Origin: Mesorhizobium sp. B2-3-12
GTDB taxonomy: Bacteria; Pseudomonadota; Alphaproteobacteria; Rhizobiales; Rhizobiaceae
Direction: 5' to 3'
NCBI RefSeq assembly: GCF_006442205.1
Contig: NZ_VFVR01000002.1
Location: 682,001 to 746,000 of the forward strand
Length of the DNA stretch: 64,000 nt
Under the pieces are notes generated by a model that had not been told where the DNA came from, ran no database searches, and saw only the letters and a list, made by a program, of their open reading frames with translations. Below are positions 1-10,667 of the stretch, piece after piece; the stretch's first letter is position 1, and every line of letters begins with the position of its first letter. Both the position numbers and the translations under genes were made by a program.

Positions 1-265
1 CCGGCACGAAGCCGATGCCTTGATGGGCGGTGCGGTGCAGCGGCAGCCGCATCAGGTCCACGCCGTCGAAAACGACCTGCCCGGTTCGCCGGCGGATCAG
101 GCCCATGATGGCGCGCAGCGTCGTCGTCTTGCCGACGCCGTTGCGGCCGAGCAGCGTCACCGTCTCGCCGGCAAACACATCCAGGTCGACGCCGTGCAGC
201 GCATGGCCTTCGCCATACCAGGCGTTGAGGCCGCTGACCGCAAGCAGGGGCGAAGCACTAGTCAT
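1..265 (-). CDS. livF: Branched-chain amino-acid type ABC transporter ATPase LivF, N-terminal part (runs off left edge)
   Basis: This is the second cytoplasmic ATPase of a Liv/HAAT-type importer. Only the first 88 codons lie in the window. Translated from the ATG at 265, the start reads MTSASPLLAVSGLNAWYGEG and is followed by a Walker A motif GRNGVGKTT at about residue 40. The LivF-like phrase LRAIMGLIRRRTG follows. The start overlaps the end of livG by 8 bp, which indicates translational coupling. The inner-membrane permeases LivH and LivM are not in the window and probably lie to the left. The substrate cannot be read from this fragment. LivF-like ATPases also serve urea or short-chain amide uptake. 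Confidence 0.85.
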   Translation of the reverse strand, partial: MTSASPLLAVSGLNAWYGEGHALHGVDLDVFAGETVTLLGRNGVGKTTTLRAIMGLIRRRTGQVVFDGVDLMRLPLHRTAHQGIGFVP

Positions 266-1037
266 CGGCGGTGCCCATATAGGCAACCTTGACGCGCTCG
301 TCACGGCTGACGGTGGCGTAGTCGCCGGCGGCAAGCACCTCGCCGCGCTGCATCACCGTTATCCAGTCGCAGAGATCGGCCACTACGGTCAGATTGTGCT
401 CGACCATCAATATCGCGCGGTCCTCGGCCACCGAACGGATGAGGGCGGAAACCGTGGCGACGTCCTCGTGCCCCATGCCGGCCATCGGCTCGTCGAGCAA
501 CAGCACTTTCGGATCCAGCGCCAGGGTCGTGGCGATCTCGAGCACGCGTTTCCTGCCATAGGAGAGATCGCTTGCCAGCCTGTTCCTGGCATCGTCGAGA
601 CCGACGGAGCGCAGCAGCTCCATGGCGCGCGGCGTCAACCGGTCGAGTGCGGCCAGCGAACGCCAGAACTGGACGCCAAGCCCGGCCGGACGCTGCAGCG
701 CGACGCGCACATTGTCGAGCACGCTGAGATGCGGAAAGATCGCCGATATCTGGAACGAGCGCACCAGCCCCATGCGCGCAACCCTGGCCGGCGGCGTGCG
801 GGTGATGTCCTGGCCGAGCAACTCGATCCTGCCGCTGGTCGGCGCCAGGAATTTGGTCAGCAGGTTGAAGACGGTGGTCTTGCCGGCGCCGTTGGGTCCG
901 ATCAAGGCATGGATCTTGCGACGGCGGACATCGAGGTCGACATTTTTGACGGCGACGAAGCCGGCAAAGTCACGCCGCAGGCCGCGGGCGGAAAGCACCA
1001 CTCGCGGTTCTTTGTCGGTCAGGTCAGGCGGCGCCAT
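258..1037 (-). CDS. livG: Branched-chain amino-acid type ABC transporter ATPase LivG
   Basis: First cytoplasmic ATPase of the Liv-type importer, 259 aa. Walker A is GPNGAGKTT, the signature region reads LSYGRKR and Walker B is LLLDEPMAGMG. The LivG-type insert containing VRSFQISAIFPHLSVLDNVR is present. The frame stays open to 1139, but the 34 extra residues would lie inside the upstream binding-protein gene and look like a shadow. The ATG at 1037 gives MAPPDLTDKEPR and sits 11 bp after that gene's stop. It ends inside the start of livF. Gene order binding protein-livG-livF is the usual one for this family. Confidence 0.9.
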   Translation of the reverse strand: MAPPDLTDKEPRVVLSARGLRRDFAGFVAVKNVDLDVRRRKIHALIGPNGAGKTTVFNLLTKFLAPTSGRIELLGQDITRTPPARVARMGLVRSFQISAIFPHLSVLDNVRVALQRPAGLGVQFWRSLAALDRLTPRAMELLRSVGLDDARNRLASDLSYGRKRVLEIATTLALDPKVLLLDEPMAGMGHEDVATVSALIRSVAEDRAILMVEHNLTVVADLCDWITVMQRGEVLAAGDYATVSRDERVKVAYMGTADD

Positions 1038-1048
1038 GGCCGCGCCGG

Positions 1049-2257
1049 TCACTGGGCCGCCGTCGCGCAGCCGCTGTCCTTTTCGCTCAGGAAAGCCTCC
1101 TTGCCGGGAATGGTGGCGAGATACTTGTAGTAGTCCCAATCCTTGGTGCTCTCGCTCGGTGCCTTGACCTGGTAGAGATACATGTCGTGCACCATGTTGC
1201 CGTCGGCCTGCACCTTGCCGCCGGTAATGACGGCGTCGTCGACGGGCAGCGAATGGAGCTGCTTGGCGACCGCTTCGGTCTCGTCGGTGCCGGCCTTGTC
1301 GATCGCCTTCAAATATTGCGTCACAGCCGAATAGGTCGCGGCCTGGATCATGTTGGGCATGCGGTTGGTGCGCTTGAAGAAGCGCTGCCCGAACTCGCGG
1401 CTCTTGTCGTCGCGGTCCCAGTAATAGCCCTCGGTCAGCACGACGCCTTGCGCGGCCTGCAGGCCGAGCCCATGCACCTCGGCCAGCGTGAACAGAAGCG
1501 CTGCCAGGCGCTGGCCGCCCTGGACGATGCCGAATTCGGCCGCCTGCTTGATGGAATTGGAGGTGTCGAGACCGGCATTGGCCAGGCCGATGACCTTTGC
1601 GCCCGACGACTGTGCCTGCAGCAGGAAGGACGAATAGTCGGTCGATCCGAGGGGGTACCGCACTTCGCCCAGCACCTTGCCGCCATGGCTCTCAACGAAT
1701 TTGGATGTCTGCTCCTTCAGCGAATAGCCGAAGGCATAATCGACGGTGACGAAGAACCAGCTGTCGCCGCCCTGCTGGACGAGGGAGCCGCCGGTTCCCA
1801 CCGCCTGCGAGTGGGTGTCATAGGCCCAGTGGAAACCGTAGGGCGAGCATTGCTTGCCGGTGAGGTCGGTGGTCGCCGCACCGGTGACGATGTCGATCTT
1901 CTTCTTTTCCTTGGAAATCCCTTGCACGGCGAGCGCGACAGAAGAGGTCGTCAGCTCCATGATGGCATCGACCTGCTCGGTGTCATACCATTGGCGGGCG
2001 ATGTTGGAGGCGATATCGGGCTTGTTCTGATGGTCGGCGCTGATGATCTCGACCGGCGCGCCCTGCACCTTGCCGCCGAAATCCTCGACCGCCATCTTGG
2101 CTGCTTCGACCGACCATTTGCCGCCGAAATCGGCATAGACGCCGGACTGGTCGTTGAGGATGCCGATCTTGACCTTGCCATCGGAAATCTCGGCGGCCGA
2201 AGCCGGAACAGTGGTGGCCGCGAGGAGCGCGGCGGAAACGACATGGCATAGCTTCAT
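1049..2257 (-). CDS. Periplasmic substrate-binding protein of Liv/urea-type ABC transporter
   Basis: Type I periplasmic binding protein (Peripla_BP_6 / LivJ-like), 402 aa, which presents substrate to the LivG/LivF-powered importer. The start ATG at 2257 is set by a strong ribosome site, GGGAGGAAG, 7 bases upstream, and by the signal peptide MKLCHVVSAALLAATTVPASAA that follows. The mature part begins EISDGKVKIGILNDQSGVYADF, the hallmark opening of this family. The ligand cannot be told; family members take branched-chain amino acids, amides, urea or aromatic acids. It is first in its operon. The 243 bp upstream, shared with the end of the neighbouring operon, hold no recognisable gene. Confidence 0.88.
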   Translation of the reverse strand: MKLCHVVSAALLAATTVPASAAEISDGKVKIGILNDQSGVYADFGGKWSVEAAKMAVEDFGGKVQGAPVEIISADHQNKPDIASNIARQWYDTEQVDAIMELTTSSVALAVQGISKEKKKIDIVTGAATTDLTGKQCSPYGFHWAYDTHSQAVGTGGSLVQQGGDSWFFVTVDYAFGYSLKEQTSKFVESHGGKVLGEVRYPLGSTDYSSFLLQAQSSGAKVIGLANAGLDTSNSIKQAAEFGIVQGGQRLAALLFTLAEVHGLGLQAAQGVVLTEGYYWDRDDKSREFGQRFFKRTNRMPNMIQAATYSAVTQYLKAIDKAGTDETEAVAKQLHSLPVDDAVITGGKVQADGNMVHDMYLYQVKAPSESTKDWDYYKYLATIPGKEAFLSEKDSGCATAAQ

Positions 2258-2500
2258 GAGTTTACTTCCTCCCAGTGTGGATGAATCCGTCCGCCCCCTA
2301 CGATCGTCATCCGCAAGCACAATGGAACATTAGGAAAATGAGGCGGAAGGGCAAGAGGCGGCCACGGATTTCATGCCGGCGAGCCCGTGCCGATCCGGCC
2401 GATAGCATTCCCCCAGCCGGAAGCCGGGGAAGAGACACGAACATGTGAACCGCCCATGCGGGCACGGCTATGAAGCGTTCTCAGGAGGCAATAAGCGCCT

Positions 2501-4261
<1,761 letters not shown>

Positions 4262-4296
4262 TGCAGGCGCAGGCTTCCGAGAGGTTTGGCGGGGCA

Positions 4297-4456
4297 CGCC
4301 CCCCTCTGGCCTGCCGGCCATCTCCCCCTCGAGGGGGGAGATTGGACGGCACGCATGGCTTCGCCAACTTTCGACGGCACAAAAAGGAGTGCCGGCGCGC
4401 GTGAAAGCCAATCTCCCCCCTCGAGGGGGAGATGTCCGGTAGGACAGAGGGGGGCG
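4297..4456. repeat. RIME-like palindromic intergenic repeat between the amidase and ATPase genes
   Basis: A 160 bp inverted repeat. The outer arms 4297-4308 and 4445-4456 pair over 12 bp (CGCCCCCCTCTG with CAGAGGGGGGCG). The inner modules at about 4315-4346 and 4407-4438 are each self-complementary around a CTCGAG core, and they are near-perfect inverted copies of each other. The layout matches the elements at 27619-27775 and 31696-31821. Rhizobial genomes carry such mosaic palindromes (RIME elements). The match to that named family is from memory. Transcribed, it would form a long stem between two genes of one operon. Confidence 0.8.
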
Positions 4457-4475
4457 CCTTGGCGCTGACCCAACT

Positions 4476-5420
4476 TCATTCAAACACGCAGCGCGGAAAG
4501 TAGAACGACACCACCCAGTTGGGCATGTCGACGATCTCGCTGATCCTGAGATCGCCGCAGACCGAGGCCAGCATGTAGCCCTCGACCGGATCTATTCCGT
4601 AGCGCCCGGCGAGCAGGTCGACCATCTGGGCAACCGCTTCCTTGGCGCCAGTCATCAGGTCCGGCCCGATGCCGGTCGTCACCTCATAGCCCTTGGCGTC
4701 GAGATGGCGCGTCACCGGGCCCGATGTGGTGAAGCGCGGCGTCTTCAGCCGCGCATCTTTCACCAAATCGAGTTTCAGCACGACGTCCATCGGGCTTTCG
4801 ATCGCCGTGCCGCAGACCTCGCCATCGCCTTGCGCGGCATGCGTGTCGCCGACCGAGAACAGCGCGCCCGCCACCTCCACCGGCAGATAGAGCGTCGTGC
4901 CTGCGGCAAGGTCGCGAATGTCGAGATTGCCGCCGACGCGACGTGGCGGCACCACCGAGTGATGACCCATCTCGGCTGGTGCGTTGCCGATGGTGCCGGC
5001 GAACGGTTTCAGCGGCACTCGCGCGTTCTTGCCGAACAATGCCGGCTCGAGCGAGGCGGCATTGTATTTCCAGATGTTCAGCGCCGGCTCCTTGAAGTCG
5101 TCGGCGAGCAGGCCGAAGCCGGGAATATTCGCCGTCCAGCCGAAGCCGGACGGTTTGAACATCTCGATCGTCACCTTCAGCGCATCGCCCGGCTCGGCGC
5201 CCTCGACGAAGATCGGTCCGGTAACCGGATTGATCCCCGCGAAGTCGAGCTTGGCGATTTCGGCGACCGTGCTGTCGGGCTGCAACTGGCCGCCCGAGGA
5301 ATCCAGGCACTGGAACTCGATGGTCGAACCGGGCGCCACGCGCTGCGCCGGAACAAACGAATTGTCCCAGCCGAAATGGTGATGGCGCCCGTGGATGGTG
5401 TAGTCGCAGTTATTGCACAT
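4476..5420 (-). CDS. Acetamidase/formamidase family protein
   Basis: Predicted cytoplasmic amidase of the FmdA/AmdA family, 314 aa, which hydrolyses formamide or short aliphatic amides to the acid and ammonia. The family phrase GDTHAAQGDGEVCGTAIE is present. The N-terminus carries a histidine cluster (IHGRHHHFGWDNS) that is typical of this family. The length fits the shorter bacterial type. The ATG at 5420 overlaps the stop of the binding-protein gene by 11 bp, so the two are coupled. Its place in an operon with AmiC/AmiR-like regulators and an uptake system supports an amide substrate. Which amide is not evident. Confidence 0.88.
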   Translation of the reverse strand: MCNNCDYTIHGRHHHFGWDNSFVPAQRVAPGSTIEFQCLDSSGGQLQPDSTVAEIAKLDFAGINPVTGPIFVEGAEPGDALKVTIEMFKPSGFGWTANIPGFGLLADDFKEPALNIWKYNAASLEPALFGKNARVPLKPFAGTIGNAPAEMGHHSVVPPRRVGGNLDIRDLAAGTTLYLPVEVAGALFSVGDTHAAQGDGEVCGTAIESPMDVVLKLDLVKDARLKTPRFTTSGPVTRHLDAKGYEVTTGIGPDLMTGAKEAVAQMVDLLAGRYGIDPVEGYMLASVCGDLRISEIVDMPNWVVSFYFPRCVFE

Positions 5421-7059
5421 CTTTTACGTACACATTGTCGTAGTTGATCGGGACATGGACCGGGTCCACGTAAAGGTTGTCGGCGCCGCCCATGCGGGCC
5501 GATTTCATTGTGAATCGCTGCTCGTTGAAGACCGGCGCCCAGGGCGCGTCCGCCATGATCTTCGCGTAGATGTCGCTCCACATCTTGCTGCGCTCCCCGG
5601 ACTTCGCAGGGTCGACAATCGAGTCGGCCTCGGCCGCCTTGGCGTCGAGGTCCTTGTTGCAATACCACGACCAGTTCCAGCCGCCCGGCACGGCACCAGC
5701 GCAGCCCAGGATTGGACCGTAGAAGTTCGACGGATCGGGGAAGTCGGCGATCCAGCCCATGCCGCCCGACCAGATCATCGGCGCGCCGGCCTTGTCGCCG
5801 CCGGCGGCGATGACGTTGGCCTGCGCCAGGGACTGGATGCTGGCCTTGATGCCGATCGCCGCCAGATCCTGCTGGATCGCCTGGGCGATGCGTGGGTTGG
5901 GGTCGGTGTTCATGGCGAACAATTGCGTCTCGAAACCATCGGGGTGGCCGGCCTCGGCAAGCAGCGCCTTGGCCTTGGCGACGTCGTAGGGATAACCCTT
6001 GTACTCCTTGTCGTAGCCCGGCATCGATGGCGGCAGCGGCTGGTTGGCCGGCACGGCGCGGCCGTTGATGATCTGGATGATGCGCGCCTTGTTGAGCGCC
6101 ATGTTGACCGCCTGGCGCACCTTCACATTGTCGAACGGCGCCATGGTGGTGTTCATGGTGACATAGCCGGTGTGCAGCTGGCCGCCTTCGACGACGCGCG
6201 CCTTCTGCTCGGGATCGGCCATCACCTCCTGGAACTTTGCCGGAGGAATGCCGTCGAGCGGCAGGTCGATCTCACCTTTCTGCAGGCGCAGCAAAGCCAC
6301 GATCGGCTCCTGGCCAACCTCGAAGGTGATCTTGTCGAGATGCGGCAGGCCTTTGTGCCAATAGTCCGGATTGCGTTCGAAGACGATGCGCTGGCCGAGC
6401 GTCCACTCGGCGAGTTTGAACGCCCCGGTGCCGACCGGATGCTTGCCGAAATCGGCGCCGTATTTCTCCACCTCTTCCTTCGGCACGACATGCGAGAAAT
6501 TGATGGCCATGACATGCAGGAAGGTGGCGTCGGGGCGGGTCAGCTCGAACTTGACCGTGTAGGGATCGACGACGGTGACGCCCGACAGCGTCTCGGCCTT
6601 GCCCGCGGCGACATCGTCATAGCCCTTGATCGAGCCGAAGAAACCGGCACCGGGGCTCTGCGTCTTCGGATTGGTGACGCGGTCGAGCGAATATTTGACG
6701 TCGTCGGCCGTCATCTCACGGCCATTGTGGAATTTCACGCCGTGCCTGAGCTTGAAGGTGAAGGTCTTGCCGTCGGGCGAGATCTCGTAGCTCTCGGCGA
6801 GGTCGGGTTTGAGATTGGTGGTGCCGGGCTCGTAGTCCATCAACCCGTCGAACAGGCTCTTGATCATCGACCAGTTCTGCCAGTCATAGCCGATGGCAGG
6901 GTCGAGCGTGGTGACGTCGTCCTTGTAGGTGGCGATGATCTCGCCACCCTGCTTGGCGTTGGGATCCATGGCGTCCTCTGCGCGGGCGCTCGTCATGCCG
7001 AGCATCAGCGCCAGCGCCGATGCCGCCACGGTCGATGCGAGAAACTTCTTCATTGTCAT
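5410..7059 (-). CDS. ABC transporter periplasmic substrate-binding protein, Dpp/Opp family
   Basis: Family 5 extracellular solute-binding protein (SBP_bac_5), 549 aa, the periplasmic receptor for the DppB/DppC-like permeases encoded just upstream. A start at 7059 is favoured by AAGGGAAC directly before it and gives the signal peptide MTMKKFLASTVAASALALML ending in SARAED. Mature-part hallmarks are LDPAIGYDWQ, the domain phrase KFTFKLRHGVKFHNGREM-like TFTFKLRHGVKFHNGR, and HPVGTGAFKLAEW. An ATG 6 bases further in is an alternative. The ligand in this operon is probably an amide or amide-bearing compound rather than a peptide; this is inferred from context only. Confidence 0.9.
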   Translation of the reverse strand: MTMKKFLASTVAASALALMLGMTSARAEDAMDPNAKQGGEIIATYKDDVTTLDPAIGYDWQNWSMIKSLFDGLMDYEPGTTNLKPDLAESYEISPDGKTFTFKLRHGVKFHNGREMTADDVKYSLDRVTNPKTQSPGAGFFGSIKGYDDVAAGKAETLSGVTVVDPYTVKFELTRPDATFLHVMAINFSHVVPKEEVEKYGADFGKHPVGTGAFKLAEWTLGQRIVFERNPDYWHKGLPHLDKITFEVGQEPIVALLRLQKGEIDLPLDGIPPAKFQEVMADPEQKARVVEGGQLHTGYVTMNTTMAPFDNVKVRQAVNMALNKARIIQIINGRAVPANQPLPPSMPGYDKEYKGYPYDVAKAKALLAEAGHPDGFETQLFAMNTDPNPRIAQAIQQDLAAIGIKASIQSLAQANVIAAGGDKAGAPMIWSGGMGWIADFPDPSNFYGPILGCAGAVPGGWNWSWYCNKDLDAKAAEADSIVDPAKSGERSKMWSDIYAKIMADAPWAPVFNEQRFTMKSARMGGADNLYVDPVHVPINYDNVYVKDVQ

Positions 7060-7105
7060 GTTCCCTTTCTCTGTTTGTTTTCTTGGTTTCATCCGAGCTT
7101 GATGC

Positions 7106-8026
7106 TCATCTCAGTTTGATGCGGGGGTCGATGAACGGCGCGATGATGTCGGCGAGCAGATTGCCGAGCACGATGGCGAAAGCCGACACCAGCGTGACCC
7201 CCATGATGATCGGGATGTCGACTCGCTGGATGGCCTGCCAGGCCAACTGGCCTATGCCGGGCCAACCGAACACGCTTTCGACGACGACGATGCCGCCCAT
7301 GAAGATGCCGATGTCGATGCCGATCATGGCGATGACCGGCAGGATGGCGTTGGGCAGCGCATGGCGGAAAATGATAGCGCCGCGAGCCAGGCCTTTCGCA
7401 CGCGCGGTGCGCACATAATCCTGGCGCAGCACGTCGATCATCGACGAACGCATCATGCGCGCATACCAGCCGGCCCCGAGGATGCCCATGGTCAGCGATG
7501 GCAGCACGAGATGGCGCCAGGTGCCGTAGCCACCGATCGGAAACCAGCTCAGCCTGACCGCGAAGACGTAGAGCAGCAAAAGGCCGACGACGAATTGCGG
7601 CGCCGAGACGCCGACGAAGGAGGCGACCATCAAGGTCTGGTCGGTGGCGGTGCCGCGCTTGATGGCGGCGATCAGGCCCATCGAGAGCCCGATCAGCAAT
7701 TCGCACAGGATGGCGCCGACCATCAGAAGCAGGCTGGCCGGCAGCCGCGAGACGATGAGCTCGGTAACCTCCGAGCGCTGGATGTAGGAGCGCCCGAGAT
7801 CGCCGCTGACGAGCTTCACCAGATAGTGCCAGTACTGGACGATGAAGGGCTGGTCGAGGCCGAGCTGCTGGCGGATGTTCTCCACCGTCTGCGGCGTGGC
7901 GCTGCGGCCGGCGATCTGGCGCACCGGATCGGCGGGCAGGAGATAGAGCAGCGCGAAGGTGATCAGCGAGACGCCGAGCAGGATGAGCAGCGACTGGATC
8001 AGCCGGCGGCCGAGATAGGCGATCAT
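7106..8026 (-). CDS. Dpp/Opp-type ABC transporter permease, DppB-like
   Basis: Inner-membrane permease, 306 aa, with the N-terminal segment MIAYLGRRLIQSLLILLGVS typical of DppB/OppB. The periplasmic loop has LPADPVRQIAG and IRQQLGLDQPFIVQYWHYL. The cytoplasmic coupling loop reads YVRTARAKGLARGAIIFRHA, the EAA motif in its OppB form. About six membrane segments are expected. It lies 13 bp after the DppC-like gene and 46 bp before the binding protein, in the order C-B-A rather than the common A-B-C. Confidence 0.9.
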   Translation of the reverse strand: MIAYLGRRLIQSLLILLGVSLITFALLYLLPADPVRQIAGRSATPQTVENIRQQLGLDQPFIVQYWHYLVKLVSGDLGRSYIQRSEVTELIVSRLPASLLLMVGAILCELLIGLSMGLIAAIKRGTATDQTLMVASFVGVSAPQFVVGLLLLYVFAVRLSWFPIGGYGTWRHLVLPSLTMGILGAGWYARMMRSSMIDVLRQDYVRTARAKGLARGAIIFRHALPNAILPVIAMIGIDIGIFMGGIVVVESVFGWPGIGQLAWQAIQRVDIPIIMGVTLVSAFAIVLGNLLADIIAPFIDPRIKLR

Positions 8027-8039
8027 GCCCGGCCTCCCA

Positions 8040-8948
8040 TCATGCCCGGCCCCTTTGCGTCGGGTCGAGAATGTCGCGCAGCGCGTCGCCGATCAGGTTG
8101 AAGGCCAGCGCCAGCGCCAGGATCGCGGCGCCGGGAAAGAACACCAGCCAGGGCGCGGCCTGAAAATAGGTCTGGTTCTCGAAGATGATGTTGCCCCACG
8201 ATGCCGTCGGCGGCTGCACGCCAATGCCGAGGAAGGAGAGCGTCGCCTCGAGCAGAACCGTGGTCGAGATGCCGAGCGTGCCCCAGACGATGATGGTGGG
8301 CAGGAGATGCGGCAGGATGTGGCGAAACAGGATGCGCGGCGCACTCGCGCCGATGGTGCGCTCGGCGTCGATGAATTCGCGTTCGGCGAGCGAGGACGTC
8401 TCGGTGTAGATGACGCGCGCGGTCTGCACCCAGTTGACCAGGGCGATGACCATGGCGACGATCCACAGGCTGGGCTGGAACACGGCCGCCAGGCAGATGG
8501 CCAGCAGCAGCGCCGGGAAGGCCATCATCAGATCGGTGAAACGCATCAACACGCTGCCGACCCAGCCGCGGAAATAGCCCGCGGTGACCCCGACCAGCGT
8601 GCCGATGAAGAGTGCGATGCCATTGGCGACGATGCCGATGATCAGGGAGGTGCGCGCGCCGTAGAGGATGCGGGTCAACAGGTCACGCCCGAGCAGGTCG
8701 GTGCCCAGCCAGAATTTCGCATTCGGCGGCAGCGGCGAGCCCTCGATGGTCAGGCCGTCGAACATCTGTTCGTTGGGATCGTAGCCGGTCAGCCATGGCG
8801 CCAGGATCGCGCCGGCGACGACAACGGCCACGATGACCAGGCCGAGCAGCGCCAGGCGGCGCTGGACCAGCCGGCGCCAGACGCCGGCGCGCGGTTTTAA
8901 CGGCATGCGCGCCGTCGCCGCGAGGTCAGGCGCGATGGGACTGGTCAT
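8040..8948 (-). CDS. Dpp/Opp-type ABC transporter permease, DppC-like
   Basis: Second inner-membrane permease of the importer, 302 aa. It has the OppC N-terminal domain (LGLVIVAVVVAGAILAPWLT, then GTDLLGRDLLTRILYGARTS) and an EAA-type loop REFIDAERTIGASAPRILFR. The ATG at 8948 overlaps the 3' end of the amiR-like gene by 23 bp. It is preceded by GGGGAGGAG at a good distance, so this start is well supported, and translation is coupled to the regulator gene. Confidence 0.9.
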   Translation of the reverse strand: MTSPIAPDLAATARMPLKPRAGVWRRLVQRRLALLGLVIVAVVVAGAILAPWLTGYDPNEQMFDGLTIEGSPLPPNAKFWLGTDLLGRDLLTRILYGARTSLIIGIVANGIALFIGTLVGVTAGYFRGWVGSVLMRFTDLMMAFPALLLAICLAAVFQPSLWIVAMVIALVNWVQTARVIYTETSSLAEREFIDAERTIGASAPRILFRHILPHLLPTIIVWGTLGISTTVLLEATLSFLGIGVQPPTASWGNIIFENQTYFQAAPWLVFFPGAAILALALAFNLIGDALRDILDPTQRGRA

Positions 8949-9555
8949 CGCCGCTCTCCTCCCCGGTCTTGGCCTCTCCCGTTACGTCCTCGGTCATTGC
9001 CACGATGCGGCGCGCGGCGTCCTCGACGCTGATCCGCCAGCTCATCGCCAGCGAGCGCAGTTGCGCATAGGCGCGCTCGTCGTCGCTGCCTTTGGCCAAA
9101 GCCGAGACAGCCCGCACGATGGTCTGGCGTTCGGCGACGCGCTGGCGCAGCGCGGCAATCTCGCCGGCTAAGTTCTTTCGTGCCTCGAAGCTCTGGCGCG
9201 CGATCAGCAGCGCGCTGTAGACGCCGGCATTGCCGACCGGCTTCAGGAGCTGCGCGTCGGCCTTGTGCGACAGCGCCCATTCGATGCGGCCGGGCGCTTC
9301 CGAGCCGATCAGCGCCACCAGCGGCATCGGCGCCTCGCCCGGCTTCCAAGGAAATTGCTCGTCGAAGCCGAGATCGGCATCGAAGAAGACGAAGTCCGCG
9401 GCCAGCGCTTCCGCCGCCAGTTCCGGCCAGCAGTCCACGGTGACAAGGCCGATGGCCGACAATTGCCTGGTGATCGCCTGCACCGTCGGGTGCGGGCGAT
9501 GCAGGACAAACGCCCTGGCGCCGCCGAGATTGGGGATGCGCGGGGTGCGGGTCAC
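8926..9555 (-). CDS. amiR: AmiR-like response-regulator antiterminator with ANTAR domain
   Basis: Cytoplasmic RNA-binding antiterminator of the AmiR/NasT class, 209 aa. The first 120 residues form a degenerate receiver (VFFDADLGFDEQFPW). A coiled-coil stretch around residues 125-150 (ARKNLAGEIAALRQRVAERQ) follows. The C-terminal ANTAR domain has the shape ERQTIVRAVSALAK...AYAQLRSLAMSWRISVEDAARRI. In Pseudomonas, AmiR is held by the amide sensor AmiC and, when released, lets transcription pass a leader terminator. Here it starts with a GTG that overlaps the amiC-like stop by 4 bp (GTGA) and is followed by transporter genes, so sensor and effector are co-translated. Confidence 0.88.
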   Translation of the reverse strand: MTRTPRIPNLGGARAFVLHRPHPTVQAITRQLSAIGLVTVDCWPELAAEALAADFVFFDADLGFDEQFPWKPGEAPMPLVALIGSEAPGRIEWALSHKADAQLLKPVGNAGVYSALLIARQSFEARKNLAGEIAALRQRVAERQTIVRAVSALAKGSDDERAYAQLRSLAMSWRISVEDAARRIVAMTEDVTGEAKTGEESGDDQSHRA

Positions 9556-10646
9556 GACACCACCCGCAAGCGCGGCCGGCCGAATGTTTTTGCCGGATCG
9601 TAGCGTGACAGGTAGGGATCCGGTGCGACCTCGTCCTCGCGGCTGACGACTTCGAAGAAACCGTCAGCGATCCGGCCTATGATGACGGGCAGCGTGGCGT
9701 GCTGGGAATGCGCGTCGATGGCGATCGGTCCGAGCCGGGTGGAAAAGCGCCGCTCGGCGAAGGTCCTGGAAAATTCCGCCGGGCCGGCCTCGGGATCACG
9801 CGACAGCACGTCGGCCATCACTTGCACCGAGGCATAGGCCGAGGCTTCGAAGGACGAGGCGAAGGCGGCCGGACGCGGCGCGAAATAGGGCCCGACCGAC
9901 AGATGGCCTTTGCCCGTCTCGCCGATCGCCGGCAACTCGCCCTCGGTCAGGTTGCAGGAAATGACCGGGCAGTTCCGCGGGCTGAAGGCCGGATCCTCGA
10001 CGCCCAGGTCGCGATAGGCGGCCAGGAAGGCATAGGACGAGGTGCCGATCAGATTGTTGAGGATGAAATTCGGCCGCGTCGCCCTGATCTCGGCAATCAG
10101 GCGCGACACGTCGGTCTCGCCTATGCGCAGATAGCGCTCGCCCAAGACCTTGCCGCCGGCATCGGCGATCAGGTCGCGCGCGACACGGTTCATCTCCCAG
10201 CCCCAGATGTAGTTCGATCCGAGCAGAAAACCGTTGGCGCCGAAGCGCGGCACGACATGCGCCAGTAGCGGCACCAGGTGCTGGTTGGGACAGGCGTGCA
10301 TGTAGACGACATGCTCGTTGGCCTCGAACCCCTCATAGGGGCAGGCATACCAGAGCATGCCGCCCGCCTTCTCCAGCACGGGAATGGTCTCCTTGCGGCT
10401 CCAGGAGGTGACGCAGCCGACGACGTGGCGGGCGCTGCTGGTCCTGAAAATGTCCTCGCACAGCGTCGCGTAGCGGTCGGCGTTGCTTTGCGGATCGCGT
10501 TCGACCGGCACCAGTTCGATACCCGAGCTGCGGTCGGCATTGATGTCGGCGATGGCGCGCATGGCGCCGATGCGGCACGCGTCGGAGACGAGCTGATAGC
10601 TCCCCGAGCGGGAATAGAGGATGCCGATTTCGATACGCCGTTTCAA
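9552..10646 (-). CDS. amiC: AmiC-like amide sensor / negative regulator (periplasmic-binding-protein fold)
   Basis: Amide-binding regulator related to AmiC, the cytoplasmic ligand sensor that sequesters AmiR, 364 aa from the TTG at 10646. Family marks are IEIGILYSRSGSYQ at the N-terminus, VGCVTSWSRKETIPVLE, LLWYACPYEG-like MLWYACPYEGFE, and GSNYIWGWEMNRVARD. There is no signal peptide, which fits a cytoplasmic sensor rather than a transport receptor. ATG codons exist at 10700 and 10709, but the extra residues lack family character and fall inside the likely RNA leader. The TTG has GGGG 7-10 bases upstream. It is the first gene of an eight-cistron-scale operon that reaches 2501. Confidence 0.85.
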   Translation of the reverse strand: MKRRIEIGILYSRSGSYQLVSDACRIGAMRAIADINADRSSGIELVPVERDPQSNADRYATLCEDIFRTSSARHVVGCVTSWSRKETIPVLEKAGGMLWYACPYEGFEANEHVVYMHACPNQHLVPLLAHVVPRFGANGFLLGSNYIWGWEMNRVARDLIADAGGKVLGERYLRIGETDVSRLIAEIRATRPNFILNNLIGTSSYAFLAAYRDLGVEDPAFSPRNCPVISCNLTEGELPAIGETGKGHLSVGPYFAPRPAAFASSFEASAYASVQVMADVLSRDPEAGPAEFSRTFAERRFSTRLGPIAIDAHSQHATLPVIIGRIADGFFEVVSREDEVAPDPYLSRYDPAKTFGRPRLRVVS

Positions 10647-10667
10647 ACAAGACCCCAGAAATGACAA

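Noticed and set aside
30..1130. A 366-codon open frame on the plus strand
   Set aside because: It is the antisense shadow of livF/livG; the minus strand encodes clear ABC motifs and the plus frame has none.
2258..2500. Possible terminator in the gap between the amide operon and the Liv receptor gene
   Set aside because: Only short imperfect stems (AGGC/GCCT) and no T-run could be found.
4262..4483. N-terminal extension of the fused ATPase through the repeat
   Set aside because: The added residues translate the RIME-like palindrome and have no family counterpart; the ATG at 4261 suits the ABC domain start.
5413..7119. A 568-codon plus-strand open frame over the Dpp-type binding-protein gene
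   Set aside because: High-GC antisense shadow: the protein is rich in His, Arg and Gly without family features, while the minus strand carries an obvious binding protein.
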